Positions 54,123-62,539 of a stretch of DNA of 64,000 nucleotides are shown piece after piece. A model generated the notes under the pieces. That model was given only the letters and a program-made list of their open reading frames with translations. It searched no databases and was not told where the DNA came from. Location: contig DRFI01000028.1 of assembly GCA_011050675.1 (NCBI GenBank), forward strand, positions 1-64,000, read 5' to 3'. The number at the start of each line of letters is the position of its first letter. Position 1 is the first letter of the stretch. The translations under genes and the position numbers were made by a program. This stretch comes from Maribacter sp. (lineage in GTDB: Bacteria; Bacteroidota; Bacteroidia; Flavobacteriales; Flavobacteriaceae).

Positions 54123-55697
54123 TTAGTAGTTTTCGAACTCTTCTGAGTGTTTTGTTTTTAAAGATATGTTATGTTCTGCTTGAACACGATCTATTACTTT
54201 AAGTATTGTTTGGTCTTTGATCATTGCTATGCCCTTTTCAATGTCATCTGCAAAAACACGGTCTTTATCTGCAAAAGCAACATGTTCACGTACCGCATTA
54301 TGCACTTCGTCTAGGTAAATACCCGATTTTAATGGTTTTCTAAATTCAAATGCTTGTGCTGCGGTTAATAGTTCAATTGCTAATATCTTCTCTACATTAC
54401 CAATAACCTGTAATGCTTTTCTACCACCTATAGAACCCATACTTACATGGTCTTCTTGACCTAAGGATGTTGGAATGCTATCTGCACTAGAAGGGAAACA
54501 AAGACCTTTGTTTTCACTTGCCAATGCTGCAGTAGTATATTGCAAAATCATGTATCCCGAATTGATGCCGGTATCGTTCATCAATAATTTTGGTACTCCA
54601 GGACTATTTCCTTCTAAAGATAAATAAATACGTCGGTCTGAAATATTTCCTAATTCAGATGCTGCCAAGCAAGCATAATCTAATGCCATGGCTAACGGTT
54701 GCCCATGAAAATTACCACCGCTAATGGTAAGTTCTTCATCAATAATTACTGGATTGTCCGTAACTGAATTTAATTCAACTTCTAATAATTCCTTAAGGTG
54801 TAGCCATGCGGTACGCGAAGCACCATGAACTTGTGGAATACAACGAATGGAGTAGGGGTCTTGGACTTTCTCACAATCTACATGAGCTTCCATAATTTCA
54901 GAACCCTTCAATAATTTTTTAACCCGTTTTGCTACATGTACGTTGCCTTTAAATGGACGAAGGGCATGTAGTTCATTGTAAAACGGTTTAACAGAACCTT
55001 GTAAACCTTCTATCATCATAGCACCAATAACATCTGCTTGTGCCAAAATTGAATGTAGTTGCGTAACCACTTTTACGGCATGTGCAGCTATAAATTGAGT
55101 TCCGTTAATAAGAGCAAGCCCTTCTTTTGGACCAAGGGCTATTGGTTCTAGTCCTGTTCGTTCGAAAAGTGTTTTCGTTGTAATGGTTTCATTGTTATAC
55201 TCCACTTTTCCAAGTCCAATAAGCGGTAGGAATAAATGGGATAAAGGAGCCAAATCTCCCGATGCACCAACAGACCCTTGAGAAGGTACAACCGGGATAG
55301 CATTATTATCTATATGCCAAATAATTCGTTTTAGGGTTTTTAATGCGATACCAGAATATCCTTTTGCCAGTGATTGGGCTTTTAGAATCAACATTAATTT
55401 TGCGATATCTTTTTGAATAGGGTCACCCACCCCTACACTATGACTTTGAAGTATGTTGGTCTGTAGAATATTGGTTTCCGATTTTGAAATCTTAGTCGTG
55501 CATAATGGTCCAAATCCAGTATTTATGCCATAAACAGGATGCCCCTTGTCTACTATGTTCTGTACAATTTTCCAGCTTTCCTGTATTTTTTGTTCTGTAG
55601 TTTCAGACAGTACAGTAGATAAATTACCATTAACAATCTGCATGGCTTTACCTGCGGTTAGCCAATCTTCACCTAATTTAAAAGACTGTACGTTCAT
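54123..55697 (-). CDS. hutH: Histidine ammonia-lyase
   Basis: The 524-residue protein has the MIO-forming triad A145-S146-G147 in GSVGASGDLAPLSH, the N-terminal catalytic Tyr in PVYGINTGFGPL, and ISGGNFHGQPLAMALD. It deaminates histidine to urocanate. It heads the hutH-hutI-hutU-hutG operon and is divergent from a LysR-type gene that probably controls it. Confidence 0.97.
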   Translation of the reverse strand: MNVQSFKLGEDWLTAGKAMQIVNGNLSTVLSETTEQKIQESWKIVQNIVDKGHPVYGINTGFGPLCTTKISKSETNILQTNILQSHSVGVGDPIQKDIAKLMLILKAQSLAKGYSGIALKTLKRIIWHIDNNAIPVVPSQGSVGASGDLAPLSHLFLPLIGLGKVEYNNETITTKTLFERTGLEPIALGPKEGLALINGTQFIAAHAVKVVTQLHSILAQADVIGAMMIEGLQGSVKPFYNELHALRPFKGNVHVAKRVKKLLKGSEIMEAHVDCEKVQDPYSIRCIPQVHGASRTAWLHLKELLEVELNSVTDNPVIIDEELTISGGNFHGQPLAMALDYACLAASELGNISDRRIYLSLEGNSPGVPKLLMNDTGINSGYMILQYTTAALASENKGLCFPSSADSIPTSLGQEDHVSMGSIGGRKALQVIGNVEKILAIELLTAAQAFEFRKPLKSGIYLDEVHNAVREHVAFADKDRVFADDIEKGIAMIKDQTILKVIDRVQAEHNISLKTKHSEEFENY

Positions 55698-55781
55698 AGC
55701 TTTCTGCTTTCAATATTTGAATTAAAATTAATGACTATTTTTAATACTTGGTAATATCAATTTTGTCATCAATCCATAACT

Positions 55782-56684
55782 ATGAGTAATCAAATAGAGT
55801 TGCGACATCTCAATTATTTTCTAGCGGTAGCGCAGGAATTACATTTTAGAAAGGCTGCGGAAAAGTTGTTTATATCACAACCTGGACTAAGCAGGCAAAT
55901 AAAACAAATGGAAGATATTTTAGAAACCCAATTGTTTGAACGAAATAAGAAAAAGGTTGCCTTAACGCCTGCAGGACATTATTTGAAAATTGAGGTAGAA
56001 TATATATTCAATCATCTTGAAAAAGTGGAGCGGAAATTGAAACTGGTAGGTGACGGAAATAGCGGGGAATTAAGAATTGGGTTTTTGGGTTCTGCAATGC
56101 AACAGGTTATACCGCAGCTACTATTACAAATCAAGGATAACTATCCTAAGGTGAAAACATCTTTGGAAGAGCTATCTAATTTTGCACAGGTCGATGCTGT
56201 TTTAAATGATCAGCTAGATATGGGTTTTGTACGTGTGTCGAGAGTGCCTAGTACCTTAGAAATGAAAACAGTCTTAACCGATACGTTTTCATTGGTTTTA
56301 CCAGAAAGATATCCCATACTTACAAGAGAATTTGAAGGAATGAGTCAATTTGCAAATGATGATTTTATATTGTTTAGTCAGGCATATAGTCCGTTGTACT
56401 ATGAAACTATTATGAGTATTTGTAAAGATGCGGGTTTTGCCCCTAAGATTTCACATAAATCTGTTCATGCACATACCATTTTTAAATTAGTTGAGAACCA
56501 TATGGGAATAGCAATTGTACCAACTTCCTTGCAAAACGGATTTCAAATGCGGGTAAAATTTATTGAGCTTAAGAACATACCACAGCGAGCAGAATTATCT
56601 GTTATTTGGAAAAAAGAGCATACAAACCCTGTTTTGAAGAACTGTATGGAGCTTCTTTTAGACGACAAGAACAGTTATTTATAA
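55782..56684 (+). CDS. LysR-family transcriptional regulator beside hut operon
   Basis: The 300-residue protein has the LysR winged helix (ELRHLNYFLAVAQELHFRKA, then LFISQPGLSRQIKQMEDIL) and a periplasmic-binding-like effector domain (LRIGFLGSAMQQVIPQLL). It is divergent from hutH across 84 bases, the classic arrangement of a LysR regulator and its target. Most Proteobacteria use HutC (GntR type) instead. Control of hut is inferred from position. Confidence 0.93.
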   Translation: MSNQIELRHLNYFLAVAQELHFRKAAEKLFISQPGLSRQIKQMEDILETQLFERNKKKVALTPAGHYLKIEVEYIFNHLEKVERKLKLVGDGNSGELRIGFLGSAMQQVIPQLLLQIKDNYPKVKTSLEELSNFAQVDAVLNDQLDMGFVRVSRVPSTLEMKTVLTDTFSLVLPERYPILTREFEGMSQFANDDFILFSQAYSPLYYETIMSICKDAGFAPKISHKSVHAHTIFKLVENHMGIAIVPTSLQNGFQMRVKFIELKNIPQRAELSVIWKKEHTNPVLKNCMELLLDDKNSYL

Positions 56685-56765
56685 TAGATTATTTTAATAA
56701 TTACCTAACATATGTTTAGTTTGTTAAGGGTTAATTTTACATGAATCGAGAAAAAGTATAAACAA

Positions 56766-57323
56766 ATGATATTTGATATAATAAAGAAGCGACGTTCGGT
56801 GTTTCCGGTACAATATAATGATAGCCCTATTGCAAAAGAGGATATTGAAAAAGTTCTAGAAGCAGGTAATTGGGCACCTAACCATAAGTGTACAGAACCA
56901 TGGCGTTTTAAGGTGATACAAAGTGATGCTAAAAAAAGATTAGGTACTTTTCTATCTAAGAAGTATGAAGAAATAGACCCAAAGCCAAAGGCCATGAAGA
57001 TTAAAAAACTTCAAGAGAATCCGCAAAGGGCAAGTGTCATAATTGCAATTTGTATGCAAAGAGACCCTAAAGAATCGTTACCAGAATGGGAAGAGGTAGC
57101 TGCGGTATCTATGGCAGTACAGAATATGTGGTTACAATGTACAGAAATGGGTATTGGATCTTACTGGTCTTCACCAGGACTCATAAAATATATGGATGAA
57201 TTTTTAAGTTTTACCAAAGGAGAAAAATGCCTCGGATTTTTCTATATGGGTAATTTTGATGGCGAATTGACTGAAGGTAAACGAGAGCCAATTGCATCTA
57301 AAACAGAATGGATAACCGAGTAA
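56766..57323 (+). CDS. Nitroreductase family FMN protein
   Basis: The 185-residue protein has the small nitroreductase fold: FDIIKKRRSVFPVQYNDSPI, then EAGNWAPNHKCTEPWRFKVI, AAVSMAVQNMWLQCTEMGIGSYWSS and KCLGFFYMGN. It would use FMN and NAD(P)H to reduce nitro or quinone-like substrates. It is convergent with the DUF456 gene, 2 bases apart. Confidence 0.92.
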   Translation: MIFDIIKKRRSVFPVQYNDSPIAKEDIEKVLEAGNWAPNHKCTEPWRFKVIQSDAKKRLGTFLSKKYEEIDPKPKAMKIKKLQENPQRASVIIAICMQRDPKESLPEWEEVAAVSMAVQNMWLQCTEMGIGSYWSSPGLIKYMDEFLSFTKGEKCLGFFYMGNFDGELTEGKREPIASKTEWITE

Positions 57324-57325
57324 GC

Positions 57326-57841
57326 TTAATTAAAGTAAGGAAATAAGGTATTACTATGCTCCCAAGCTTTTGAAATGAATAAGCCTAGAAAAACTATGGC
57401 AACCATAAATTTCAAAAACGTTCCTGTTAGAAATCCTAAAAATGAACCAAAAGCCGCTTTCGTAGCGGTTTTTTTGTCTGCTTTATTCAGTAGTTCTCCC
57501 ACTAAAGCACCAACAAATGGCCAAATGATAATTCCAAAAGGTCCAAGTACAGGAAAAAATAATGCAATCAATAAACCTACAGTAGTACCAATTACACCAG
57601 CTTTAGTCCCTCCAAATTTCTTAGTTCCTATGGCGGGTATTACATAATCAAGTCCAAAGACTACTAAAGCAATGGCAAGGGTAATGCCCAAAAACGTCCA
57701 ATTCATAGTAATTGCAGTGGTAGAGTGTAGTAAAAGTAAACCTACCCAACTAATAGGTGGACCAGGTAACACAGGTAAAAAGCTTCCTAAAATGCCAACA
57801 AGCATTAGAATAAAGCCAAGTAGTAATAAAAATATATCCAT
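57326..57841 (-). CDS. DUF456 family membrane protein
   Basis: The 171-residue protein has four to five hydrophobic helices and Gly/Pro-rich loops typical of DUF456 (LGSFLPVLPGPPISWVGLLLL, then GTKKFGGTKAGVIGTTVGLL, FFPVLGPFGIIIWPFVGALVGE). The function of the family is unknown. It precedes the BlaI control region on the opposite strand. Confidence 0.9.
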   Translation of the reverse strand: MDIFLLLLGFILMLVGILGSFLPVLPGPPISWVGLLLLHSTTAITMNWTFLGITLAIALVVFGLDYVIPAIGTKKFGGTKAGVIGTTVGLLIALFFPVLGPFGIIIWPFVGALVGELLNKADKKTATKAAFGSFLGFLTGTFLKFMVAIVFLGLFISKAWEHSNTLFPYFN

Positions 57842-57919
57842 TGTAAAATTTAACTATTGCCTATTAGACTAATATAGTTTGCAATTGTTACATAGGTATC
57901 AATCAAATATAATTTTTTC

Positions 57920-57983
57920 AACTATAAAGTTAGTTTGAACTAAATATTTAGTTACATTTGAATATCAAACTAAAAAATTAGTT
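57920..57983 (+). promoter_or_regulatory. Three BlaI-type operators AACTAA-N4-TTAGTT with promoter
   Basis: Three 16-base dyads lie upstream of the repressor gene: 57920-57935 (AACTAT-AAAG-TTAGTT, one mismatch), 57938-57953 (AACTAA-ATAT-TTAGTT, perfect palindrome) and 57968-57983 (AACTAA-AAAA-TTAGTT). The -7 element TACATTTG at 57953-57960 lies between the second and third sites, and the third ends 2 bases before the ATG. A dimeric repressor on these sites would block the promoter and autoregulate the operon. Confidence 0.75.
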
Positions 57984-57985
57984 GA

Positions 57986-58348
57986 ATGAAACAGTTAACT
58001 AAAGCAGAGGAAGAGGTAATGATTATTCTATGGGAACTACAGAAATGTAATGTTGCATCTATTATAGAAAAACTACCGGAGCCAAAACCTGCTTATAATA
58101 CGGTATCTACTATTGTTAGAATTTTAGAAAGCAAAGGTTTTGTTAATCATGAACAAGAGGGTAAGGGGTATTTATATTTCCCTTTAGTGATGAAATCAGA
58201 TTATAGTAATCAGTCTATCAATAAACTGGTTGATGGCTATTTTCAAGGCTCTTTTAAAAGTATGGTATCCTTTTTCATGAAGAAAAACGACATGAGTTTG
58301 TCTGAATTAGAATCGGTATTAAATGAAATTAAAAAGGAAAAACCATGA
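57986..58348 (+). CDS. BlaI/MecI/CopY-family repressor
   Basis: The 120-residue protein has the family winged helix (LTKAEEEVMIILWELQKCNVASII, then PAYNTVSTIVRILESKGFVNHEQEGKGYLYFPL) and a short C-terminal dimerisation region. In the family, an M56-type membrane protease coupled to the operon inactivates the repressor. It is coupled to the M56 gene by a four-base overlap. Confidence 0.94.
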   Translation: MKQLTKAEEEVMIILWELQKCNVASIIEKLPEPKPAYNTVSTIVRILESKGFVNHEQEGKGYLYFPLVMKSDYSNQSINKLVDGYFQGSFKSMVSFFMKKNDMSLSELESVLNEIKKEKP

Positions 58349-59808
58349 CACAATACATATTTGAATGTATCGCTTTTCAACTTCTTTTTTTGGTTATCTA
58401 TGATTTTTTTCTAAAACGTGAAACCTTCTTTCAATGGAATAGGGTGTATCTGCTTGGAACATTTGTATTGTCTTTGGTTTTACCCTGGGTAAAAATAGAA
58501 GCGTTCAAACAAAAAGTATCACAGACTTTTATAGCATATCCTGAATATTTATGGGGATTACAAAATGAAGCGGTTGTGGTGCAAGTTGAAGAATCAACGG
58601 GATTCAATTTTACTTGGCAAGAAGGAATTCTTTATGGGGGAATGTTAGTGTCATTATTGTTATTTGGTTTAAAAATTAGACAATTATATCTCTTACGAAA
58701 AAGCGGAGAGAAAGTTACATATCCCTTATTTACCCAAATAGTAATAACAAACAGTAACATTGCTTTTTCATTCTTTAAATCCATTTTTATTGGAGATAAA
58801 ATATTAAAAATGAAGCATGATGCCATTATAGCTCATGAATTGGTGCATATACGACAAGGACATACATACGACTTGTTATTCTTTGAATTCATTCGAATTG
58901 TAGGCTGGTTTAATCCGTTAGTGTACGTGTATCAAAATCGTATTTCAGAATTACATGAATTTATTGCTGATGCTCAGGTATCAAAAGAACATAAAACAGA
59001 TCATTATGAGCAGTTATTAGCTCAGGTTTTTCAAACCGAACATATATCATTTATCAATCAATTTTTCACAAAATCATTAATCAAAAAACGAATCGTCATG
59101 TTACAAAAATCAAAGTCAAAGAAAGTTTGGCAGTTGAAGTATTTGCTATTAGTACCAGTGTTGCTGGGGATGTTATTATATACTAGTTGTGAAATGGAGC
59201 CTAAACCAGACGAAATTAAGTCAATAGAAGGAACAATTTTAAAATCAAGTTTGGATTTTCCTTTTGCAGTAGTCGATGAGGTTCCAATTTTTCCTGGGTG
59301 TGAAGATGCTGAAGATAAACGTGCCTGTTTCAATGAAAAAATACAAAAGCATATTAGTAAACATTTTAATTATCCGCAGGCTGCTCAAGATGCTAATATT
59401 GAGGGTAGAGTAAGTGTTATGTTCATTATTAATTCGGAGGGAATTATAGAGAATATTAAACTTCGAGGTCCGGATAAGTTACTCGAAGATGAGGTAGAAC
59501 GTATCATTAAAAAGTTACCGAAAATGACACCTGGTAAACAAAGAGGCAAAGTAGTGAATGTTCCTTTTTCAATTCCTATTCAGTTTAAATTACAGGAGGA
59601 TAATACAGTAAACATGGTTTCGGAAATTTCAAATGAAAGTGAGGTAGATCCATTATATTATGTTGATGATAGAAAAATAACTAAACTAGAAATGGAAGCT
59701 ATAGACCCAAATACTATTGAAAGTATTTTTATTCTTAAAGATAAAAAAGCGATAGAAAAATATGGTAAAGAGGGTGTAAACGGAGTAGTTGAAATTAAAA
59801 TTAAATAA
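58345..59808 (+). CDS. M56 (BlaR1-type) membrane metalloprotease fused to TonB C-terminal and plug-like domains
   Basis: The 487-residue protein has an N-terminal M56 domain with three hydrophobic helices, the zinc motif H164-E-L-V-H168 (IIAHELVHIRQGH) and ELHEFIADAQVSK. A fourth helix follows at about 265-285 (YLLLVPVLLGMLLYTSCE). A TonB C-terminal domain lies at about 315-415 (FNYPQAAQDANIEGRVSVMF). The end (YYVDDRKITKLEMEAIDP, then KKAIEKYGKEGVNGVVEIKI) resembles a TonB-dependent receptor plug segment. Unlike BlaR1 it has no penicillin-binding domain. It probably senses an envelope signal and acts on the BlaI-type repressor. Confidence 0.92.
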   Translation: MTQYIFECIAFQLLFLVIYDFFLKRETFFQWNRVYLLGTFVLSLVLPWVKIEAFKQKVSQTFIAYPEYLWGLQNEAVVVQVEESTGFNFTWQEGILYGGMLVSLLLFGLKIRQLYLLRKSGEKVTYPLFTQIVITNSNIAFSFFKSIFIGDKILKMKHDAIIAHELVHIRQGHTYDLLFFEFIRIVGWFNPLVYVYQNRISELHEFIADAQVSKEHKTDHYEQLLAQVFQTEHISFINQFFTKSLIKKRIVMLQKSKSKKVWQLKYLLLVPVLLGMLLYTSCEMEPKPDEIKSIEGTILKSSLDFPFAVVDEVPIFPGCEDAEDKRACFNEKIQKHISKHFNYPQAAQDANIEGRVSVMFIINSEGIIENIKLRGPDKLLEDEVERIIKKLPKMTPGKQRGKVVNVPFSIPIQFKLQEDNTVNMVSEISNESEVDPLYYVDDRKITKLEMEAIDPNTIESIFILKDKKAIEKYGKEGVNGVVEIKIK

Positions 59809-59814
59809 TAATAA

Positions 59815-60954
59815 GTGAAACTTCTTTTTATTTTAACACTGCTATTATTACAGCTTAAAGCCGAGGCGCAAACCTCGGTTTCCGTAGTTGCGGACAGTTT
59901 ATATGCAATCGGTAATTATTCAAGGGCTATAAATGAGTATTCAAAACTAGGCGGCGTTTCGTCTGCGCTTCAAATAGCGAGAAGTTACAATGCTATTGGT
60001 AATCATGAAAAGGCAATTAAGCAGTACCAATATGTAATTCAAGAGAATGCCGCTAGTCAACTTCCCCAATTAGAATTGGGTAAACTATTATTAAAACTAA
60101 AAAGATTCGAAGAAGCAAAATCTGTTTTTACTGATTTATCAATTCTCAATGAAGGCAATCCTGAATTTCAATATTACTTAGGCGAAGTTTATAAAGAACT
60201 TAACCAAGCAGATGAGAGTTTGGTACATTACAAAAGTGCAATTAGCTTAGATAGTACCCATCTTAGAAGTTTGTTTCAGCTTTCTAAATACTATACTATT
60301 AAGCAAGAGCGAGACAACGCTTTAAAGTATATATTAAAAGGTTTGGATTATTATGAGAACGATGTGTCTCTAATAAATTTACATGCAATTGTTCTTTTTA
60401 ATGATTTTCAATTCGAGAAGGCAATTCCGCTATTAGAACGATTGTTAGAGTTTGGTGAAGACAAAGATTACGTATATGAAAAATTAGGGGTCTCTTATAA
60501 CCAGAATTGGGAATTTGAGAAAGCTAAGGAAGTTTATAAAGTACTTTTAGAGAGAAACGATAGTAATTCTCAAACCTACTTTGACCTAGCAAGTGTTTAT
60601 CAAAAAGAAAGCAAATTAGATAGTGCCAAGATTTTTATAAATAAGGCAATGGATGCTCAAAAACCAATTTTTGCCCAAGGTTATAACGAATTAGCGGGTA
60701 TAGCCCATCAGCAGAAAGATTTAAAAACGGCATTAAAATTTTACCAAATGGCTCATCAAGAAGATAAGTCAAACGCGCGTATTTATTATAATATTGTAAC
60801 GGTGAGCGATCAATTAGGTTCTGATCTTGGTAAGAAGTTGGAGTATTATCAGAACTTTCTAAAGCAATATCCTAATGAGCATCCATTCTATTATGAAACT
60901 GCTAGAAAACGAATCTCAGAATTAAAGGTGGAAATCCATTTTAGCAAAGAATAA
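59815..60954 (+). CDS. Exported TPR-repeat protein
   Basis: The 379-residue protein has a signal peptide (MKLLFILTLLLLQLKAEA) and about nine tetratricopeptide repeats (YAIGNYSRAINEYSKL, YNAIGNHEKAIKQYQYVI, FELAKEYQ-like repeats onward). It would act as a periplasmic protein-interaction scaffold. The start is GTG, 7 bases after the M56 gene, so it belongs to the BlaI operon. Confidence 0.9.
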   Translation: MKLLFILTLLLLQLKAEAQTSVSVVADSLYAIGNYSRAINEYSKLGGVSSALQIARSYNAIGNHEKAIKQYQYVIQENAASQLPQLELGKLLLKLKRFEEAKSVFTDLSILNEGNPEFQYYLGEVYKELNQADESLVHYKSAISLDSTHLRSLFQLSKYYTIKQERDNALKYILKGLDYYENDVSLINLHAIVLFNDFQFEKAIPLLERLLEFGEDKDYVYEKLGVSYNQNWEFEKAKEVYKVLLERNDSNSQTYFDLASVYQKESKLDSAKIFINKAMDAQKPIFAQGYNELAGIAHQQKDLKTALKFYQMAHQEDKSNARIYYNIVTVSDQLGSDLGKKLEYYQNFLKQYPNEHPFYYETARKRISELKVEIHFSKE

Positions 60955-60996
60955 ACTCATCAAAAAAATCGTAATTTCACCAGTAGAACAGGTGTA

Positions 60997-61473
60997 ATGA
61001 AACGATTAATTTACTTTCTTCTTTTTTTAGGTGTTAGTTCTTGTTCGTTCTTTGAATCTCAACAAAAACGAACCCAAGAACAAATCGATCAAAAAATGCT
61101 CGGTATTGATTGGAGTACTGTAGATTCATATCCTTTGTTCGAATCTTGTGATGAAGGGGTTGCCAAAGAACAGCAAAGGAAATGCTTTGAAGAAACCTTG
61201 GCGTCTCATTTTCAAGAAACTTTAAGTGAGTTTGAATTTACACTTACCGATAAAGAGAGTGAGATTGTAGAAGTCATTTTTGTAATTGATACGATGGGTA
61301 GAATCAATGTCATTAATATAGAAAAAGATGCTTCTGTATTAACCCAAATGCCAGAATTTGATGGTGTTATTACGCAAAGTTTAAAGAATCTGCCTAAACT
61401 TGCACCTGCTATAAAACAAGCAATTCCGGTGAATACCAAATACCGAATTCCTGTTCAATTAAAAACAAACTAA
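60997..61473 (+). CDS. Small lipoprotein with TonB C-terminal-like domain
   Basis: The 158-residue protein has lipobox SSCSF and a domain that aligns with the TonB C-terminal region of the M56 protein two genes upstream: YPLFESCDEGVAKEQQRKCF compares with VPIFPGCEDAEDKRACF, and both proceed to a central VIFVIDTMGRI/VMFIINSEGII strand and an N-L-P-K/K-L-P-K motif. It could be a partner or ligand of that protein. It is 42 bases after the TPR gene. Confidence 0.82.
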   Translation: MKRLIYFLLFLGVSSCSFFESQQKRTQEQIDQKMLGIDWSTVDSYPLFESCDEGVAKEQQRKCFEETLASHFQETLSEFEFTLTDKESEIVEVIFVIDTMGRINVINIEKDASVLTQMPEFDGVITQSLKNLPKLAPAIKQAIPVNTKYRIPVQLKTN

Positions 61474-61478
61474 GCACT

Positions 61479-62036
61479 TTGGCGAACGAGAAAATAATAT
61501 TGGGCATTGATCCTGGTACTACCATTATGGGATTTGGACTCATTAAAGTAATGGGTAAAAAAATGGAGTTCATTCAAATGAACGAGCTTTTACTTCAAAA
61601 ATATAGTGATCCATATACCAAACTAAAACTCATATTTGAGCGTACTATAGAGCTAATTGATACCTACCATCCAGACGAAATCGCTATTGAGGCACCCTTC
61701 TTTGGGAAAAACGTACAGTCTATGTTGAAACTGGGTAGGGCACAAGGGGTTGCTATGGCGGCAGGACTATCACGACAAATACCTATTACAGAATATCTGC
61801 CCAAAAAAATTAAAATGGCTGTTACAGGAAATGGTAATGCCAGTAAAGAGCAGGTAGCGAAAATGCTTCAAAGTGTGTTGGGACTAAAAACATTGCCGAA
61901 GAACTTAGATAGCACCGATGGTTTGGCTGCTGCCGTATGTCATTTTTATAATCAAGGTGCAATTGATGTCGTAGGTAAAAATTATAGTGGTTGGGATGCT
62001 TTTGTGAAGCAGAATGAGAAGAGGGTTAAGAAATAG
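61479..62036 (+). CDS. ruvC: Holliday junction resolvase RuvC
   Basis: The 185-residue protein has the RNase H-like fold with catalytic residues D11 (ILGIDPGTT), E71 (IAIEAPFFG) and the C-terminal Asp pair in LDSTDGLAAAVCH. It cleaves Holliday junctions with RuvAB. The start is TTG at 61479, 5 bases after the lipoprotein stop; no ATG fits. Its stop codon (62034-62036) is 2 bases before the S23-type unit. Confidence 0.97.
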   Translation: MANEKIILGIDPGTTIMGFGLIKVMGKKMEFIQMNELLLQKYSDPYTKLKLIFERTIELIDTYHPDEIAIEAPFFGKNVQSMLKLGRAQGVAMAAGLSRQIPITEYLPKKIKMAVTGNGNASKEQVAKMLQSVLGLKTLPKNLDSTDGLAAAVCHFYNQGAIDVVGKNYSGWDAFVKQNEKRVKK

Positions 62037-62038
62037 TG

Positions 62039-62536
62039 TTCATTTATCAGTGGGCAGTATCAGTTATCAGTAATAGTGTTAAGTAATAGGTATACATATT
62101 TAGAAATAGTACGCGGTAATCAGTAAAAACATTTTATGCAGTTTCAAGATTTGTTGGCTTACAAAAAGTCTTTTGCGCTTGCCATGAAGATATTTCATAT
62201 TTCAAAAAACTTTCCTAAAGAGGAGAAATATTCCTTGACTGACCAAATTAGACGTTCCTCTAGAAGTGTAAGTGCTAATATTGCAGAAGCATATCGTAAA
62301 AGAAGTTATCCTAAGCATTTTATAAGTAAGTTGACAGATAGCGACGCGGAAAATTCAGAAACTCAAACCTGGCTAGAGTTTGCATTTAAATGTGACTATA
62401 TTGACCAAATAACATTTAATGATTTTATAAAAGATAGTGAAGAAGTTGCTAAGCTGTTAAATTATATGATTAATAATCCAAGTAAATTTGGTTCAAATTA
62501 AGAACTGTAAACTGGTACTGCCCACTGAAAACTGAA
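62039..62536. mobile_element. Candidate mini-element: four-helix-bundle gene between 33-bp inverted ends
   Basis: The ends 62039-62071 and 62504-62536 are inverted repeats of 33 bases that match at 28 positions. Each contains CAGTGGGCAGTA and further CAGT units spaced about 6-7 bases apart. The unit lies between the ruvC stop (62036) and the hemW start (62540), leaving 2 and 3 bases. It contains only the S23/IVP-type gene at 62136-62501. A spacer of 64 bases precedes that gene and has no other feature. No transposase is present; mobilisation would need a partner or the IVP protein itself. Confidence 0.55.
62136..62501 (+). CDS. Four-helix-bundle protein (S23/23S rRNA intervening-sequence family)
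   Basis: The 121-residue protein matches the S23/IVP family (TIGR02436 type): FQDLLAYKKSFALAMKIFHIS, FPKEEKYSLTDQIRRSSRSVSANIAEA and LEFAFKCDYI. It forms a bundle of four helices and is related to the Avd accessory protein of diversity-generating retroelements. Members sit in 23S rRNA intervening sequences in Leptospira and in isolated intergenic spots in Bacteroidetes; the function is unknown. Here it is bracketed by inverted repeats and breaks into the ruvC-hemW pair. Confidence 0.9.
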   Translation: MQFQDLLAYKKSFALAMKIFHISKNFPKEEKYSLTDQIRRSSRSVSANIAEAYRKRSYPKHFISKLTDSDAENSETQTWLEFAFKCDYIDQITFNDFIKDSEEVAKLLNYMINNPSKFGSN

Positions 62537-62539
62537 AAT

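Noticed and set aside
62048..62071. Iterated CAGT units as a CRISPR array
   Set aside because: The units are only 6-7 bases apart with no spacers and no cas genes; they form the inverted end of the S23 unit. No CRISPR array was found anywhere in the window.
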